From contig NZ_JANUEM010000004.1 of NCBI RefSeq assembly GCF_024809855.1, forward strand, positions 1 through 64,000: a stretch of DNA of 64,000 nt, written 5' to 3'. The stretch is from Rheinheimera pacifica (GTDB taxonomy: Bacteria; Pseudomonadota; Gammaproteobacteria; Enterobacterales; Alteromonadaceae). The notes beneath the pieces are model-generated. The model searched no databases. It was not told the origin of the DNA and worked only from the letters and a program-made list of their open reading frames with translations. Below, in pieces: positions 1 through 6,378 of this stretch (position 1 is the first letter of the stretch; every line of letters starts with the position of its first letter). Made by a program: the position numbers and the translations under genes.

Positions 1-42
1 ACAGTGGCGCAATACCTTGCGCCACTGTAAACACTTGTTGGA
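1..42 (-). repeat. Partial attC site at the window edge
   Basis: A perfect inverted repeat, ACAGTGGCGCAA with a 4-base loop, occupies 1-28. It is followed by GTTGGAT at 36-42, which fits the GTTRRRY core exactly. Read on the minus strand this is the start of an attC whose other half lies outside the window, so another cassette follows to the left. Confidence 0.6.
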
Positions 43-91
43 TACGGCGAGTTACAACATTGAATGCGAAGGCTAAATTCGTGGGGATCCC

Positions 92-175
92 TCAGGAGCT
101 GAGGTAAATAATACTCAGAGTAGCGCATACTGCACTTATCAAACCTGTGATCCCATTTATTATTTCCCAATCCAT
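92..175 (-). CDS. 27-residue single-span membrane peptide (integron cassette)
   Basis: This cassette of about 165 bp would otherwise appear empty, but it carries a 28-codon frame starting with ATG at 175 and ending in TGA. The product begins MDWEIING and continues with a run of about 18 mostly hydrophobic residues (ITGLISAVCATLSIIYL), so it would be a single membrane helix with almost no soluble part. A GAG Shine-Dalgarno element lies six bases before the ATG. Tiny membrane peptides are plausible as type-I-toxin-like or regulatory peptides, but nothing in the sequence shows a function. The alternative is a promoter-only or empty cassette. Reality of translation is moderately supported by the SD, start and hydrophobic span. 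Confidence 0.45.
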   Translation of the reverse strand: MDWEIINGITGLISAVCATLSIIYLSS

Positions 176-200
176 CTTTGTCTCGTAATCTATCTAATAA

Positions 201-280
201 ACGTAACGCCCGCCACAAACGCGAGCAACTTGTTGCGAGTCGAGCGCCCAAAGTGCGCGTTTTTGATGGCGATTGTTATG
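201..280 (-). repeat. attC site of the 136-aa membrane-protein cassette
   Basis: The GTTATGC core at 275-280 overlaps the stop codon of the gene to its right, and the TAACGC core lies at 204-209. The arms CGCCCGCCACAAACGCG and CGCGTTTTTGATGGCG pair imperfectly. It is almost identical to the attC at 2304-2385. Confidence 0.85.
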
Positions 281-686
281 CATCCATTAAACCGAATATA
301 GCTGTGTAATTTTTTTCATACTCACTGACGGTAACAAAAGGCCATATCAAACAATTGATGCCTACAAGAAGCGTTAGCGTCATTGTGATACCGAATGGAA
401 CGTCAAAAAACCAAGGTACTGCAACCATTGGAACTAATGCAAATGTTGTAAGCGTGTAAAAGCGGTAACCCTCTAAGTGCTTTATCATCAATTTCACTTC
501 ATTTGCCCAAGAAAACATTAAAAGCGATGAAGCGGCAAAAACTGCTGTAAAAATCCAGCGCTCGGCACTTGGAGAGTCAATAGTGAAAGCCAGTGAAATG
601 AAGAAACAACAATAAATACCTATAAACTTGCTAGAGTCCAAGTTCAAAGAAAATTTGTCATGTTTATCTAAACTGCAATATTTCAT
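276..686 (-). CDS. Hypothetical four-helix membrane protein (integron cassette)
   Basis: The product is a 136-residue protein with no recognised family. Four hydrophobic stretches are visible at about residues 20-37, 43-60, 75-95 and 98-120. A charged loop near residues 62-72 (NEVKLMIKHLEG) separates the second and third. The N-terminus is hydrophilic and has no cleavable signal, so this should be a polytopic inner-membrane protein. The TAA stop forms part of the downstream attC core, as is usual for cassettes. The upstream neighbour is the first-described copy of the duplicated cassette. Function is unknown; small membrane ORFans are common in chromosomal integrons. Confidence 0.8.
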   Translation of the reverse strand: MKYCSLDKHDKFSLNLDSSKFIGIYCCFFISLAFTIDSPSAERWIFTAVFAASSLLMFSWANEVKLMIKHLEGYRFYTLTTFALVPMVAVPWFFDVPFGITMTLTLLVGINCLIWPFVTVSEYEKNYTAIFGLMDA

Positions 687-702
687 CAGTGCTCACTGGT
701 TG

Positions 703-779
703 CATAACGCCACGCGCATGCGCGCGAGCTTGTGAGCGTCGCAGCAGCCGAAGGCTGCAAATGACGCGCATTGTTAGCT
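703..779 (-). repeat. attC site of duplicated cassette, copy A
   Basis: The cores are GTTAGC at 773-778 and ATAACGCC at 704-711. The central arms include GCAGCC-GAAG-GGCTGC and GACGC/GCGTC. The site is identical to the one at 5910-5986. Confidence 0.85.
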
Positions 780-1171
780 ACCATCTCTAAACTCTTCAAT
801 TTGTTCTGGGTATTGCAGCAGTTTCGTATCGCTACAACTATGTAAAACTGGTTTCTTTCCGTAATTTCCAAACACTATATAGTTTTCACCAACCACCACC
901 TCGGCTTCACATCTTGCTTCGTGGGTGGCAGCCGAAACAAACACGTATTGATCAGGTTCGCCTTTGAGAACTTCCTGGACATTTAGTTGGCTTTCAATGA
1001 CTTCATCAGGTGTGACTGCTGCAGACATTACACGACCAACGTAAACATAGTCCGCTCTTTTGAAAGCGCGATCTAAAGGCAATTCAGAGCATGAGCATCC
1101 TAAGGCTGAGCCGGACACGACTAAAAGGAAAACTGCCAGATAAAATCTCATAACCATCCTAAGTAGCTAAC
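704..1171 (-). mobile_element. Integron cassette, copy A of an identical duplicated cassette
   Basis: The 468-bp unit from ATAACGCC (704) to GCTAAC (1171) matches 5911-6378 at a constant offset of 5207 bp, and I found no difference by eye. Identity begins and ends at the attC core crossover points, and flanking bases differ on both sides. Copy and integration of a whole cassette by the integrase is therefore the natural explanation. Confidence 0.92.
774..1151 (-). CDS. Secreted Cys-rich TIMP/NTR-like protein (integron cassette, copy A)
   Basis: A 125-residue protein starts with a signal sequence (MRFYLAVFLLVVSGSALG) followed at once by CSCSELPL. The pattern of CxC at the mature N-terminus, then A..ADYVYVGRV, then a strand-rich region with two later cysteines, recalls tissue-inhibitor-of-metalloproteinase/NTR-like bacterial proteins, which export and fold with disulfides in the periplasm or outside the cell. 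This assignment rests on pattern only. I prefer the ATG at 1151, since AGGA lies five bases upstream of it, over the in-frame ATG at 1157, which overlaps the SD. The stop lies in the attC core. The second copy at 5981-6358 encodes the same protein. Confidence 0.85.
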   Translation of the reverse strand: MRFYLAVFLLVVSGSALGCSCSELPLDRAFKRADYVYVGRVMSAAVTPDEVIESQLNVQEVLKGEPDQYVFVSAATHEARCEAEVVVGENYIVFGNYGKKPVLHSCSDTKLLQYPEQIEEFRDGS

Positions 1172-1239
1172 GCCGCAAGCAGCGGCGAGCGTTAGCGAGT
1201 CCAGCACCGCAGGTGCGATGTTGACTTGCCTTGTTAGCT
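1166..1239 (-). repeat. attC site of ankyrin-protein cassette
   Basis: Cores are GTTAGC at 1233-1238 and GCTAACGCC at 1166-1174. The internal arms CGCCGCAAGCAGCGGCG and CACCGCAGGTG form secondary structure. Confidence 0.82.
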
Positions 1240-1767
1240 GCCACTTGCAAATTTATTAAAAAGCTCACGGATTTCCTCGTTTTCGACTAGCTCAGCAGCA
1301 GTTTTTCCTTCGGAGTTTTCTATAGTGAGATCAACTCCATGTTGAAGCAAAGTAGCAACCACTTCTGTTCTATTATTTGCTATCGCAATCATCAATGGTG
1401 TTACGTAAATACCGTCCAACCGAATATTAGGGTTGGCACCATTCGCAAGCAAGTTGGCAACAATTTCATTAAACCCTAAAAGAGAAGCGCCAAAAAGTGG
1501 GCTCGTGCCTTGAACATTGCTCAAGTTTGGGTCTGCACCACTTTTAAGCAAATACTCAACTAAATCTGAGTGTCTTTCTATGGTTGCTGCTAATAGCATC
1601 GTTGTGCCATTGGAGTTGATAATGTTTATATCAAATCCTTCATCTACATAAGCTTTTACTGCTTCAATATCGTTTTGTGATGCAATTTCAATCGGATCTG
1701 TCTTGGCGCACCCCGCAAACGAGAGGACGCAAGTGATATAGGCCAAAATTACAAATGTACTTTTCAT
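1234..1767 (-). CDS. Ankyrin-repeat lipoprotein (integron cassette)
   Basis: The product is about 177 residues long. The N-terminus MKSTFVILAYITCVLSFAGC is a lipoprotein-type signal peptide with Cys as the last residue shown. Ankyrin repeats follow, with the hallmarks G-T-T-M-L-L-A-A, LLKSGADPNLSN, G-T-S-P-L and LLANGANPNIRL, about four repeats before a short tail. It is probably lipid-anchored in the periplasm and binds a protein partner. I start at the ATG at 1767 (SD AGG eight bases upstream) because the longer frame to 1797 begins inside the preceding attC. No partner gene shares the cassette. Bacterial ankyrin lipoproteins can act as immunity or stress proteins; that role is inference here. 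Confidence 0.85.
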   Translation of the reverse strand: MKSTFVILAYITCVLSFAGCAKTDPIEIASQNDIEAVKAYVDEGFDINIINSNGTTMLLAATIERHSDLVEYLLKSGADPNLSNVQGTSPLFGASLLGFNEIVANLLANGANPNIRLDGIYVTPLMIAIANNRTEVVATLLQHGVDLTIENSEGKTAAELVENEEIRELFNKFASGS

Positions 1768-1779
1768 GGAATACCTGAC

Positions 1780-1866
1780 AGCTAACGCAAAGCACACGGG
1801 CGACGAGCCGCGCAGCGGGTTGGCGTCCCAGCGGCCGCAGGCCGCGAGTGATGCGCCTTGTTATAG
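1780..1866 (-). repeat. attC site of the 135-aa cassette
   Basis: Cores are GTTATAG at 1860-1866 and GCTAACGC at 1781-1788. GC-rich arms (GCGGCCGCAGGCCGC) lie between them. Confidence 0.82.
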
Positions 1867-1876
1867 GGCCGAATAC

Positions 1877-2284
1877 TCATACCGTACGCCCCTTAAATCG
1901 GAGCCATTTGACATTCCCTTTTACCGGAGACAAGTTAAGCTCTTCTCTAAGATTGTCCCGAAGAGCAACGAGAATTGGGCTCAACTCAAAACTACCACCG
2001 TTTGCTACTTCATCAGCTAACTGCTTAGCCAACTCTATCTGCTTTAACGAGCCAAAGAGCTGGATATCCGAAAGCATATTTTCGAGTTTTAAATTTGTTG
2101 CTTCCGTTTGTTGCCGATGAGAAATGTCATTAGCTAAAACCCTATAAGTTTCAATTAAATGGCTAATAACCAATTCACGCCTTTTATTGGCAATGTCTCT
2201 ACGAGCCATAAAGTAATGACCGATGAGCCAGCCAACCACCGCCAACGCGATCGTGACGATTATTTTTACGTAATCCAAATCCAT
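1877..2284 (-). CDS. Hypothetical N-terminally anchored helical protein (integron cassette)
   Basis: A 135-residue protein with one N-terminal membrane helix (about residues 5-24, VKIIVTIALAVVGWLIGHYF). A basic stretch ARRDIANKRRE follows, then a long helical, charged cytoplasmic segment. The AAGGAG Shine-Dalgarno lies about eight bases before the ATG. The anchor followed by a RDxxNKRRE segment recurs, to my knowledge, in unnamed cassette proteins of other integrons, but no function is established. It ends with TGA before the attC core. Confidence 0.82.
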   Translation of the reverse strand: MDLDYVKIIVTIALAVVGWLIGHYFMARRDIANKRRELVISHLIETYRVLANDISHRQQTEATNLKLENMLSDIQLFGSLKQIELAKQLADEVANGGSFELSPILVALRDNLREELNLSPVKGNVKWLRFKGRTV

Positions 2285-2303
2285 CGCCTAAATCTCCTTG
2301 GCC

Positions 2304-2385
2304 CTATAACGCCCGCCACAAACGCGAGCAACTTGTTGCGAGTCGAGCGCCCAATGGGCGCGTTTTTGATGGCGATTGTTATATG
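2304..2385 (-). repeat. attC site of the 93-aa (2392) cassette
   Basis: The core GTTATAT lies at 2378-2384 and CTATAACGCC at 2304-2313. The body is nearly identical to the attC at 201-280, differing mainly in the small central loop. Confidence 0.85.
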
Positions 2386-2391
2386 GCCACA

Positions 2392-2673
2392 TTATTTAAA
2401 CGACTTAGGTTCTGGCAAACCATCAGTGCGGTACTTTGCGATAGCGTTGTTCCAAAATTCTATCATTCCGCTATCTGCCGGCGCCATTTTGCCTGTTTCA
2501 GGGGCCGCAAAGTTTATGTGTCCATTCTCTAAGAATCCAATAGGCTCAGATGCAGAAAGAATGTCACTTAGATCAAATGCGCCTCCAGATAAATCGTAAT
2601 GCTCTTTCAAGAAGTACCACATAACCCAAAAGGCATCCTCAGCGGTGAGTGTTTCATCTTTAAAGGTAAGCAT
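2392..2673 (-). CDS. Hypothetical acidic cytoplasmic protein (integron cassette)
   Basis: A 93-residue soluble acidic protein with no signal peptide or membrane segment. Visible features are the helical segment AEDAFWVMWYFLKEHYDL and a C-terminal block GMIEFWNNAIAKYR. Size, acidity and Trp content resemble small immunity-type or antitoxin-type proteins, but I recognise no family. It sits alone in its cassette. The start at 2673 lacks a strong Shine-Dalgarno sequence. Confidence 0.78.
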   Translation of the reverse strand: MLTFKDETLTAEDAFWVMWYFLKEHYDLSGGAFDLSDILSASEPIGFLENGHINFAAPETGKMAPADSGMIEFWNNAIAKYRTDGLPEPKSFK

Positions 2674-2703
2674 TTTACAAACCGACTCCGATATTTAATC
2701 CCA

Positions 2704-2787
2704 TATAACGCCGCCAACACGCGCAGCTTTGTAGTGCAGGCGCAGCTGCATCGGAAAAGCTGTCGCTGTGCTTGGCCTTGTTAGATG
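2704..2787 (-). repeat. attC site of the nuclease-like cassette
   Basis: Cores are GTTAGATG at 2780-2787 and ATAACGCC at 2705-2712. It is closely related to the attC at 5515-5597, sharing the internal block ACACGCGCAGCTTTGTAGTG. Confidence 0.85.
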
Positions 2788-3771
2788 CTAGTACTCTGTG
2801 TAGCCAACGACAAATCCGTCAAGACCAACTGAATATTTACCTTGTCCTCTATCAATCGAGGAGTACTCTTTTAGCCGCTTGGAAATACTTTCAGAAAAAT
2901 CATATTCTTTGCTTCGGATTAATTCCGAAATTTCACGATCAAGTCCAATACTTAGCTTCCTCCTGGCCTGTTTTAAATCGAGGAAATCAACCTCAAGACC
3001 ATCAATCCGTTCTGTCCGAAGTGAGCCATCCAGTATTTTATTGGAAAGCAAGAATGGGGAGTAATAAGAGTCAATGAATTTTTCTCTGTTGATTTCGACT
3101 CTCTTGCCTTCATCGCTTGGCGGGTCTTCTAAGTATGTAAGTATTCGGTCGCGCCCAATATATGTGGCACAAGCACTGCCTGTTGAAGGCGCGACGCCAT
3201 GAATAGTAGCAACTTGTTGAATCTGTTTCTTTGCCTCAGAGATTTTATTGTTAAGCTGAGATGCAGATGATGAAACACCCTTCGCCTCAAAGATATGCCA
3301 ATTACCATCGGCGGTTTGCCCAACTAAGTCCGGCTCCTTCGGGCGAACATTGCCTGCTTGATTAACAAACGTTACCGCATTCTGCTTCTTAAGAAACTCA
3401 ATGTGAACTAAGTTTGGGATATCTAGTAGCTTTTCAGAATACAGCTTAGCAAAAGCCATCCCCAAGTTGTAACTGACAATTCTTTTTTCATCAGAAACAT
3501 AGGTATCAAATATCTGGTGACGTCTCATCCCAGATAAGTCTGATTGGATGTTACTTGCAACAATGGCCACCTTTTTCAATATTGAATCATAAAGTGCTCG
3601 TGCAAATCCATGATCGCGAATATTTTGAAGGGAAAAAAACGATGGATTCCCAACGGTGATAATGCTGCGGTACAAGTCAAGCTTTCTACATCCTAGTGTA
3701 GTCTCACCAACTGTGTTTATCGCAGAAAATGGAAGCGGATAATTTTTAACAACACGGTAAATATTTGGCAT
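2788..3771 (-). CDS. PD-(D/E)XK nuclease-like protein (integron cassette, candidate defence gene)
   Basis: A 327-residue soluble protein, large for a cassette. Residues 145-166 read K-EPDLVG, a short loop, then WHIFEAKG. That gives P147-D148 followed 14 residues later by E162-x-K164, the spacing and hydrophobic context of a PD-(D/E)XK nuclease core. An upstream Glu (HIEF, about residue 125) may complete the active site. The N-terminal 110 residues and the charged C-terminus (about 270-327) match nothing I know. Nucleases of this superfamily in mobile islands often act in restriction or phage defence, so a defence role is plausible but inferred. No cognate methylase or antitoxin shares the cassette. 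The stop TAG touches the attC core. Confidence 0.78.
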   Translation of the reverse strand: MPNIYRVVKNYPLPFSAINTVGETTLGCRKLDLYRSIITVGNPSFFSLQNIRDHGFARALYDSILKKVAIVASNIQSDLSGMRRHQIFDTYVSDEKRIVSYNLGMAFAKLYSEKLLDIPNLVHIEFLKKQNAVTFVNQAGNVRPKEPDLVGQTADGNWHIFEAKGVSSSASQLNNKISEAKKQIQQVATIHGVAPSTGSACATYIGRDRILTYLEDPPSDEGKRVEINREKFIDSYYSPFLLSNKILDGSLRTERIDGLEVDFLDLKQARRKLSIGLDREISELIRSKEYDFSESISKRLKEYSSIDRGQGKYSVGLDGFVVGYTEY

Positions 3772-3807
3772 ATGTCAAGTGTCTATTTTTTTATGGATAA
3801 CTCGGGC

Positions 3808-3907
3808 ATCTAACGCATTACTAATGGGCTGCCGCAGCGCAGCGTAGGCAGTCCCCGTGGAGGCCACACTGTTTGTGACCGGAACGAAATTAAGTAACTT
3901 GTTAGCT
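3808..3907 (-). repeat. attC site of the 93-aa (3911) cassette
   Basis: The core GTTAGCT lies at 3901-3907 and ATCTAACGC at 3808-3816. The inner arms GGCTGCCGCAGCGC and GCGTAGGCAGTCC lie between, making a longer site of about 100 bp. Confidence 0.8.
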
Positions 3908-3910
3908 CTA

Positions 3911-4192
3911 TTATTCAAAGATGAGCACAAGCAAAGTGTTGATGACGATTATCACTACACCCAGTTTTATCCGGCTTATACAATTACCGTATAGTTTTTT
4001 TGCATAAATACTTTTTAAGTTTATTGGAAAAACGTTATGAGGCAGAAGTGAGTTTTGAACCAAATAGTACAAGCTCATCGTGCTGCCCTCATACATAATT
4101 TCATTTTTCAATTCTTCGGCTTTGGATACGGCGCTTAACACTAAAATCAAGACGACAGCAAAACTAATAAAAAATATGTAGTCCAATTTCAC
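3911..4192 (-). CDS. Hypothetical two-span membrane protein (integron cassette)
   Basis: About 93 residues with an N-terminal hydrophobic helix (residues 5-22, YIFFISFAVVLILVLSAV) and a C-terminal one (about 75-92, LGVVIIVINTLLVLIF). A soluble loop of about 50 residues separates them. The frame opens with GTG at 4192, but AGGAG directly abuts that codon. A TTG at 4186 stands five bases after the same AGGAG and may be the true start, giving 91 residues. Function unknown. Confidence 0.75.
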   Translation of the reverse strand: MKLDYIFFISFAVVLILVLSAVSKAEELKNEIMYEGSTMSLYYLVQNSLLPHNVFPINLKSIYAKKLYGNCISRIKLGVVIIVINTLLVLIFE

Positions 4193-4198
4193 TCCTAA

Positions 4199-4326
4199 GA
4201 GCTAACGCCCTGTTAAGGTGTGAGCAACGCAATACCAAAGCCACTGCATACCACCTTAAACACCAAACACAACGCATAGTAAAAATGCCACGCGTTGCGA
4301 ATCACTCTTAAACAGTTTGTTAGCTT
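4199..4326 (-). repeat. Long attC site of the RelA/SpoT cassette
   Basis: The core GTTAGC at 4318-4324 and GAGCTAACGCCC at 4199-4210 bound a 126-bp site, the longest in this array. Its arms GTTAAGGTGTGAGCAACGC and GCGTTGCGAATCACTCTTAA pair imperfectly, like VCR-length sites. Confidence 0.83.
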
Positions 4327-4329
4327 TCT

Positions 4330-5403
4330 TTAAGACATCTGTTTGGGAATATAGCTACCGACATCAATACCTTCTTTAGTCAAAATTTTAATATGTCGAT
4401 TACACATATCTGTGTGCCAATCACTTGAAACCCATGGGTGGTTATCTATGTAATACTGTCCCATACTAGCCAAGAGAATCATTTCAAATCGCGTTAGCTG
4501 CCCCTGTCTCGTTCCATAGATGGCACGATTTATTTCATCTGCATCATAACCAATAAAGCACTCTTGAAGTTGTTCGAAAGAACTAAATCCGAGCCTTTTT
4601 AGCATGTTAGCCGTAAATTCATAGCCATAAGGGCTTATTCGGCTATCACGACCAAAATTCTTGTCCAAGTATGCTTTTAAGGCATCAGGGGTAATTTCAA
4701 TACCTTTTACCTCACCTTTCTTCAATGACTTTCTTGCGGATTCTCTTAGTTTCGAGTCTTCTTTTTGTATAGCTTGGAACTCCCTATCGGCGACTTCTAG
4801 CATGCCGGCTAATGCCATAAATCTTCGCTTAATTGATGAAGGAATCGTTGCTACTGACTTATATTGGATATCGTGTTCTATTTCAGCCCATGAGTGTTGT
4901 AAGATTGTTCGAATTTGAATTTCACATACCAAGTCATTACAAAGTCGATATTCTGGCAAGTTGGCTCTATTTGACTTCAACTTAACCAAAAAATGTACAC
5001 TTTGATAACCAAACTTTTCCTCTTCCTGTAAAATGCTCGACTTATCAATCCGTTCAATTATGTCAAACTCTCGTTCGAGTACTACTTGAATATCTTCAAC
5101 AGTTTTCAAGAAAAAGGTAATAATTCGCACACCTGACAAATCTGTAATTTGTTCTAATGGGTTATCATATTTCGGCTTTTCTGGATCAGTTTTGCTCGGT
5201 TTCAGACACTTCTTTTCAAAGCTATCAAGATCTTTGGCTCTGCTTTCGATTGAGTGAATTAGTAATTTTTCATGCTCAAGAGCATTTTCAATGATCAATT
5301 TGATTGCAGTTGCTAGACCTTCATACTGATTGCGAATTTTAGAAAACTCTTCTCTTGCATTTCTTCCATGCTTAACAAAATCAAATTTTTGAACTTCAGT
5401 CAT
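4330..5403 (-). CDS. RelA/SpoT-domain (p)ppGpp synthetase-like protein (integron cassette)
   Basis: A 357-residue protein whose first 190 residues form a RelA/SpoT nucleotidyltransferase domain. Visible motifs are HSIESRAKDLDSF (about 50-62), TDLSGVRIITF (87-97, with D88 and R93), FGYQSVH (131-137) and EIQIRTILQHSWAEIEHD (161-178). These match the synthetase motifs that transfer pyrophosphate from ATP to GTP/GDP or, in ToxSAS members, to other targets. No HD hydrolase domain is present. The remaining 165 residues are an unrecognised C-terminal region with a possible substrate- or trigger-sensing role. Free-standing synthetases of this size include phage-defence toxins with built-in regulation, but which class this one belongs to is undecided. 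The SD (AGGTG, 12 bases upstream) is weak. Confidence 0.88.
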   Translation of the reverse strand: MTEVQKFDFVKHGRNAREEFSKIRNQYEGLATAIKLIIENALEHEKLLIHSIESRAKDLDSFEKKCLKPSKTDPEKPKYDNPLEQITDLSGVRIITFFLKTVEDIQVVLEREFDIIERIDKSSILQEEEKFGYQSVHFLVKLKSNRANLPEYRLCNDLVCEIQIRTILQHSWAEIEHDIQYKSVATIPSSIKRRFMALAGMLEVADREFQAIQKEDSKLRESARKSLKKGEVKGIEITPDALKAYLDKNFGRDSRISPYGYEFTANMLKRLGFSSFEQLQECFIGYDADEINRAIYGTRQGQLTRFEMILLASMGQYYIDNHPWVSSDWHTDMCNRHIKILTKEGIDVGSYIPKQMS

Positions 5404-5514
5404 ATCAAAACCAACACCTATTTGTTATCTAACTGAATTAGATAGAAATAAAGCTTAGTGCATACCATGTGCCACTAAGAATTTAGACTAGTTTTCGCTT
5501 GGTCGCGCCATGAA
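5404..5514 (-). promoter_or_regulatory. Structured leader upstream of the RelA/SpoT cassette gene
   Basis: Unlike the other cassettes, this one has about 110 bp between the attachment core and the start codon. Two inverted repeats lie in it: CTTAGTG/CACTAAG at 5454-5479 and TATCTAA/TTAGATA at 5426-5444, the latter ending 22 bases before the ATG. They could fold in the mRNA and limit translation, or be protein-binding sites of a cassette-borne promoter. No convincing antitoxin frame is present; only 7- and 16-codon frames occur. Confidence 0.4.
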
Positions 5515-5597
5515 AGCTAACGCCGCCGACACGCGCAGCTTTGTAGTGGAGGCGAAGCCGCAACGGAAAAGCTGTCGCCGTGATTGGCCTTGTTATA
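5515..5597 (-). repeat. attC site of the 88-aa cassette
   Basis: Cores are GTTATAGC at 5592-5599 and GCTAACGCC at 5516-5524. The body resembles the attC at 2704-2787. Confidence 0.85.
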
Positions 5598-5611
5598 GCT
5601 GCCCACTTGAA

Positions 5612-5878
5612 CTACGACTTTCGAGAGCCAGATGCTATTTTTTTACCCTCTAGATCGTACTTTATCCAACCTTCACTATGCACAGTTTGCGGCGGGTAGA
5701 TACTCATATGATGCCAAGTGTAATACTTGGCAACGACATTACCTTCAGGGTCGACTTCATTGAAATAATCATCGTCATTATCCATACCCTTTCTTTGAGT
5801 ATTTTTTAAATCAATAGCGACAAGGTGATTCCCTTCTGCCACAGGCAGGAATCTCATTTCTTCTGTGAATTCACGCAT
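5612..5878 (-). CDS. Hypothetical small soluble protein (integron cassette)
   Basis: An 88-residue protein without signal or membrane segment, rich in Asp and aromatic residues (NDDDYFNEVDPEGN, YYTWHHMSIYP, GWIKYDLEGK). The last part looks like beta-hairpin repeats. A clear AAGGAG lies six bases before the ATG at 5878, so translation is likely. No family recognised. It is the second cassette from attI. Confidence 0.8.
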   Translation of the reverse strand: MREFTEEMRFLPVAEGNHLVAIDLKNTQRKGMDNDDDYFNEVDPEGNVVAKYYTWHHMSIYPPQTVHSEGWIKYDLEGKKIASGSRKS

Positions 5879-5909
5879 CGTTAACTCCTTACTCGATGAT
5901 GATAAAAGC

Positions 5910-5986
5910 TATAACGCCACGCGCATGCGCGCGAGCTTGTGAGCGTCGCAGCAGCCGAAGGCTGCAAATGACGCGCATTGTTAGCT
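5910..5986 (-). repeat. attC site of duplicated cassette, copy B
   Basis: Identical to the site at 703-779 from 5911 onward. Cores are GTTAGC at 5980-5985 and ATAACGCC at 5911-5918. Confidence 0.85.
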
Positions 5987-6378
5987 ACCATCTCTAAACT
6001 CTTCAATTTGTTCTGGGTATTGCAGCAGTTTCGTATCGCTACAACTATGTAAAACTGGTTTCTTTCCGTAATTTCCAAACACTATATAGTTTTCACCAAC
6101 CACCACCTCGGCTTCACATCTTGCTTCGTGGGTGGCAGCCGAAACAAACACGTATTGATCAGGTTCGCCTTTGAGAACTTCCTGGACATTTAGTTGGCTT
6201 TCAATGACTTCATCAGGTGTGACTGCTGCAGACATTACACGACCAACGTAAACATAGTCCGCTCTTTTGAAAGCGCGATCTAAAGGCAATTCAGAGCATG
6301 AGCATCCTAAGGCTGAGCCGGACACGACTAAAAGGAAAACTGCCAGATAAAATCTCATAACCATCCTAAGTAGCTAAC
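5911..6378 (-). mobile_element. Integron cassette, copy B (first cassette, next to attI)
   Basis: The same 468-bp cassette as 704-1171. Being in first position, it is the cassette most recently placed if insertion at attI is the rule. Confidence 0.92.
5981..6358 (-). CDS. Secreted Cys-rich TIMP/NTR-like protein (integron cassette, copy B)
   Basis: The predicted protein is identical to that at 774-1151: a signal peptide, CSCSEL at the mature end, and four cysteines in all after cleavage. As the first cassette it is the best placed for expression from an integron promoter in the attI region. The SD AGGA precedes the ATG at 6358; an in-frame ATG at 6364 is the alternative. Confidence 0.85.
   Translation of the reverse strand: MRFYLAVFLLVVSGSALGCSCSELPLDRAFKRADYVYVGRVMSAAVTPDEVIESQLNVQEVLKGEPDQYVFVSAATHEARCEAEVVVGENYIVFGNYGKKPVLHSCSDTKLLQYPEQIEEFRDGS

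Noticed and set aside
686-871. 61-codon frame repeated as a 65-codon frame at 5881-6078
   Set aside because: It is a shifted reading of the duplicated cassette and its attC, not a separate gene.
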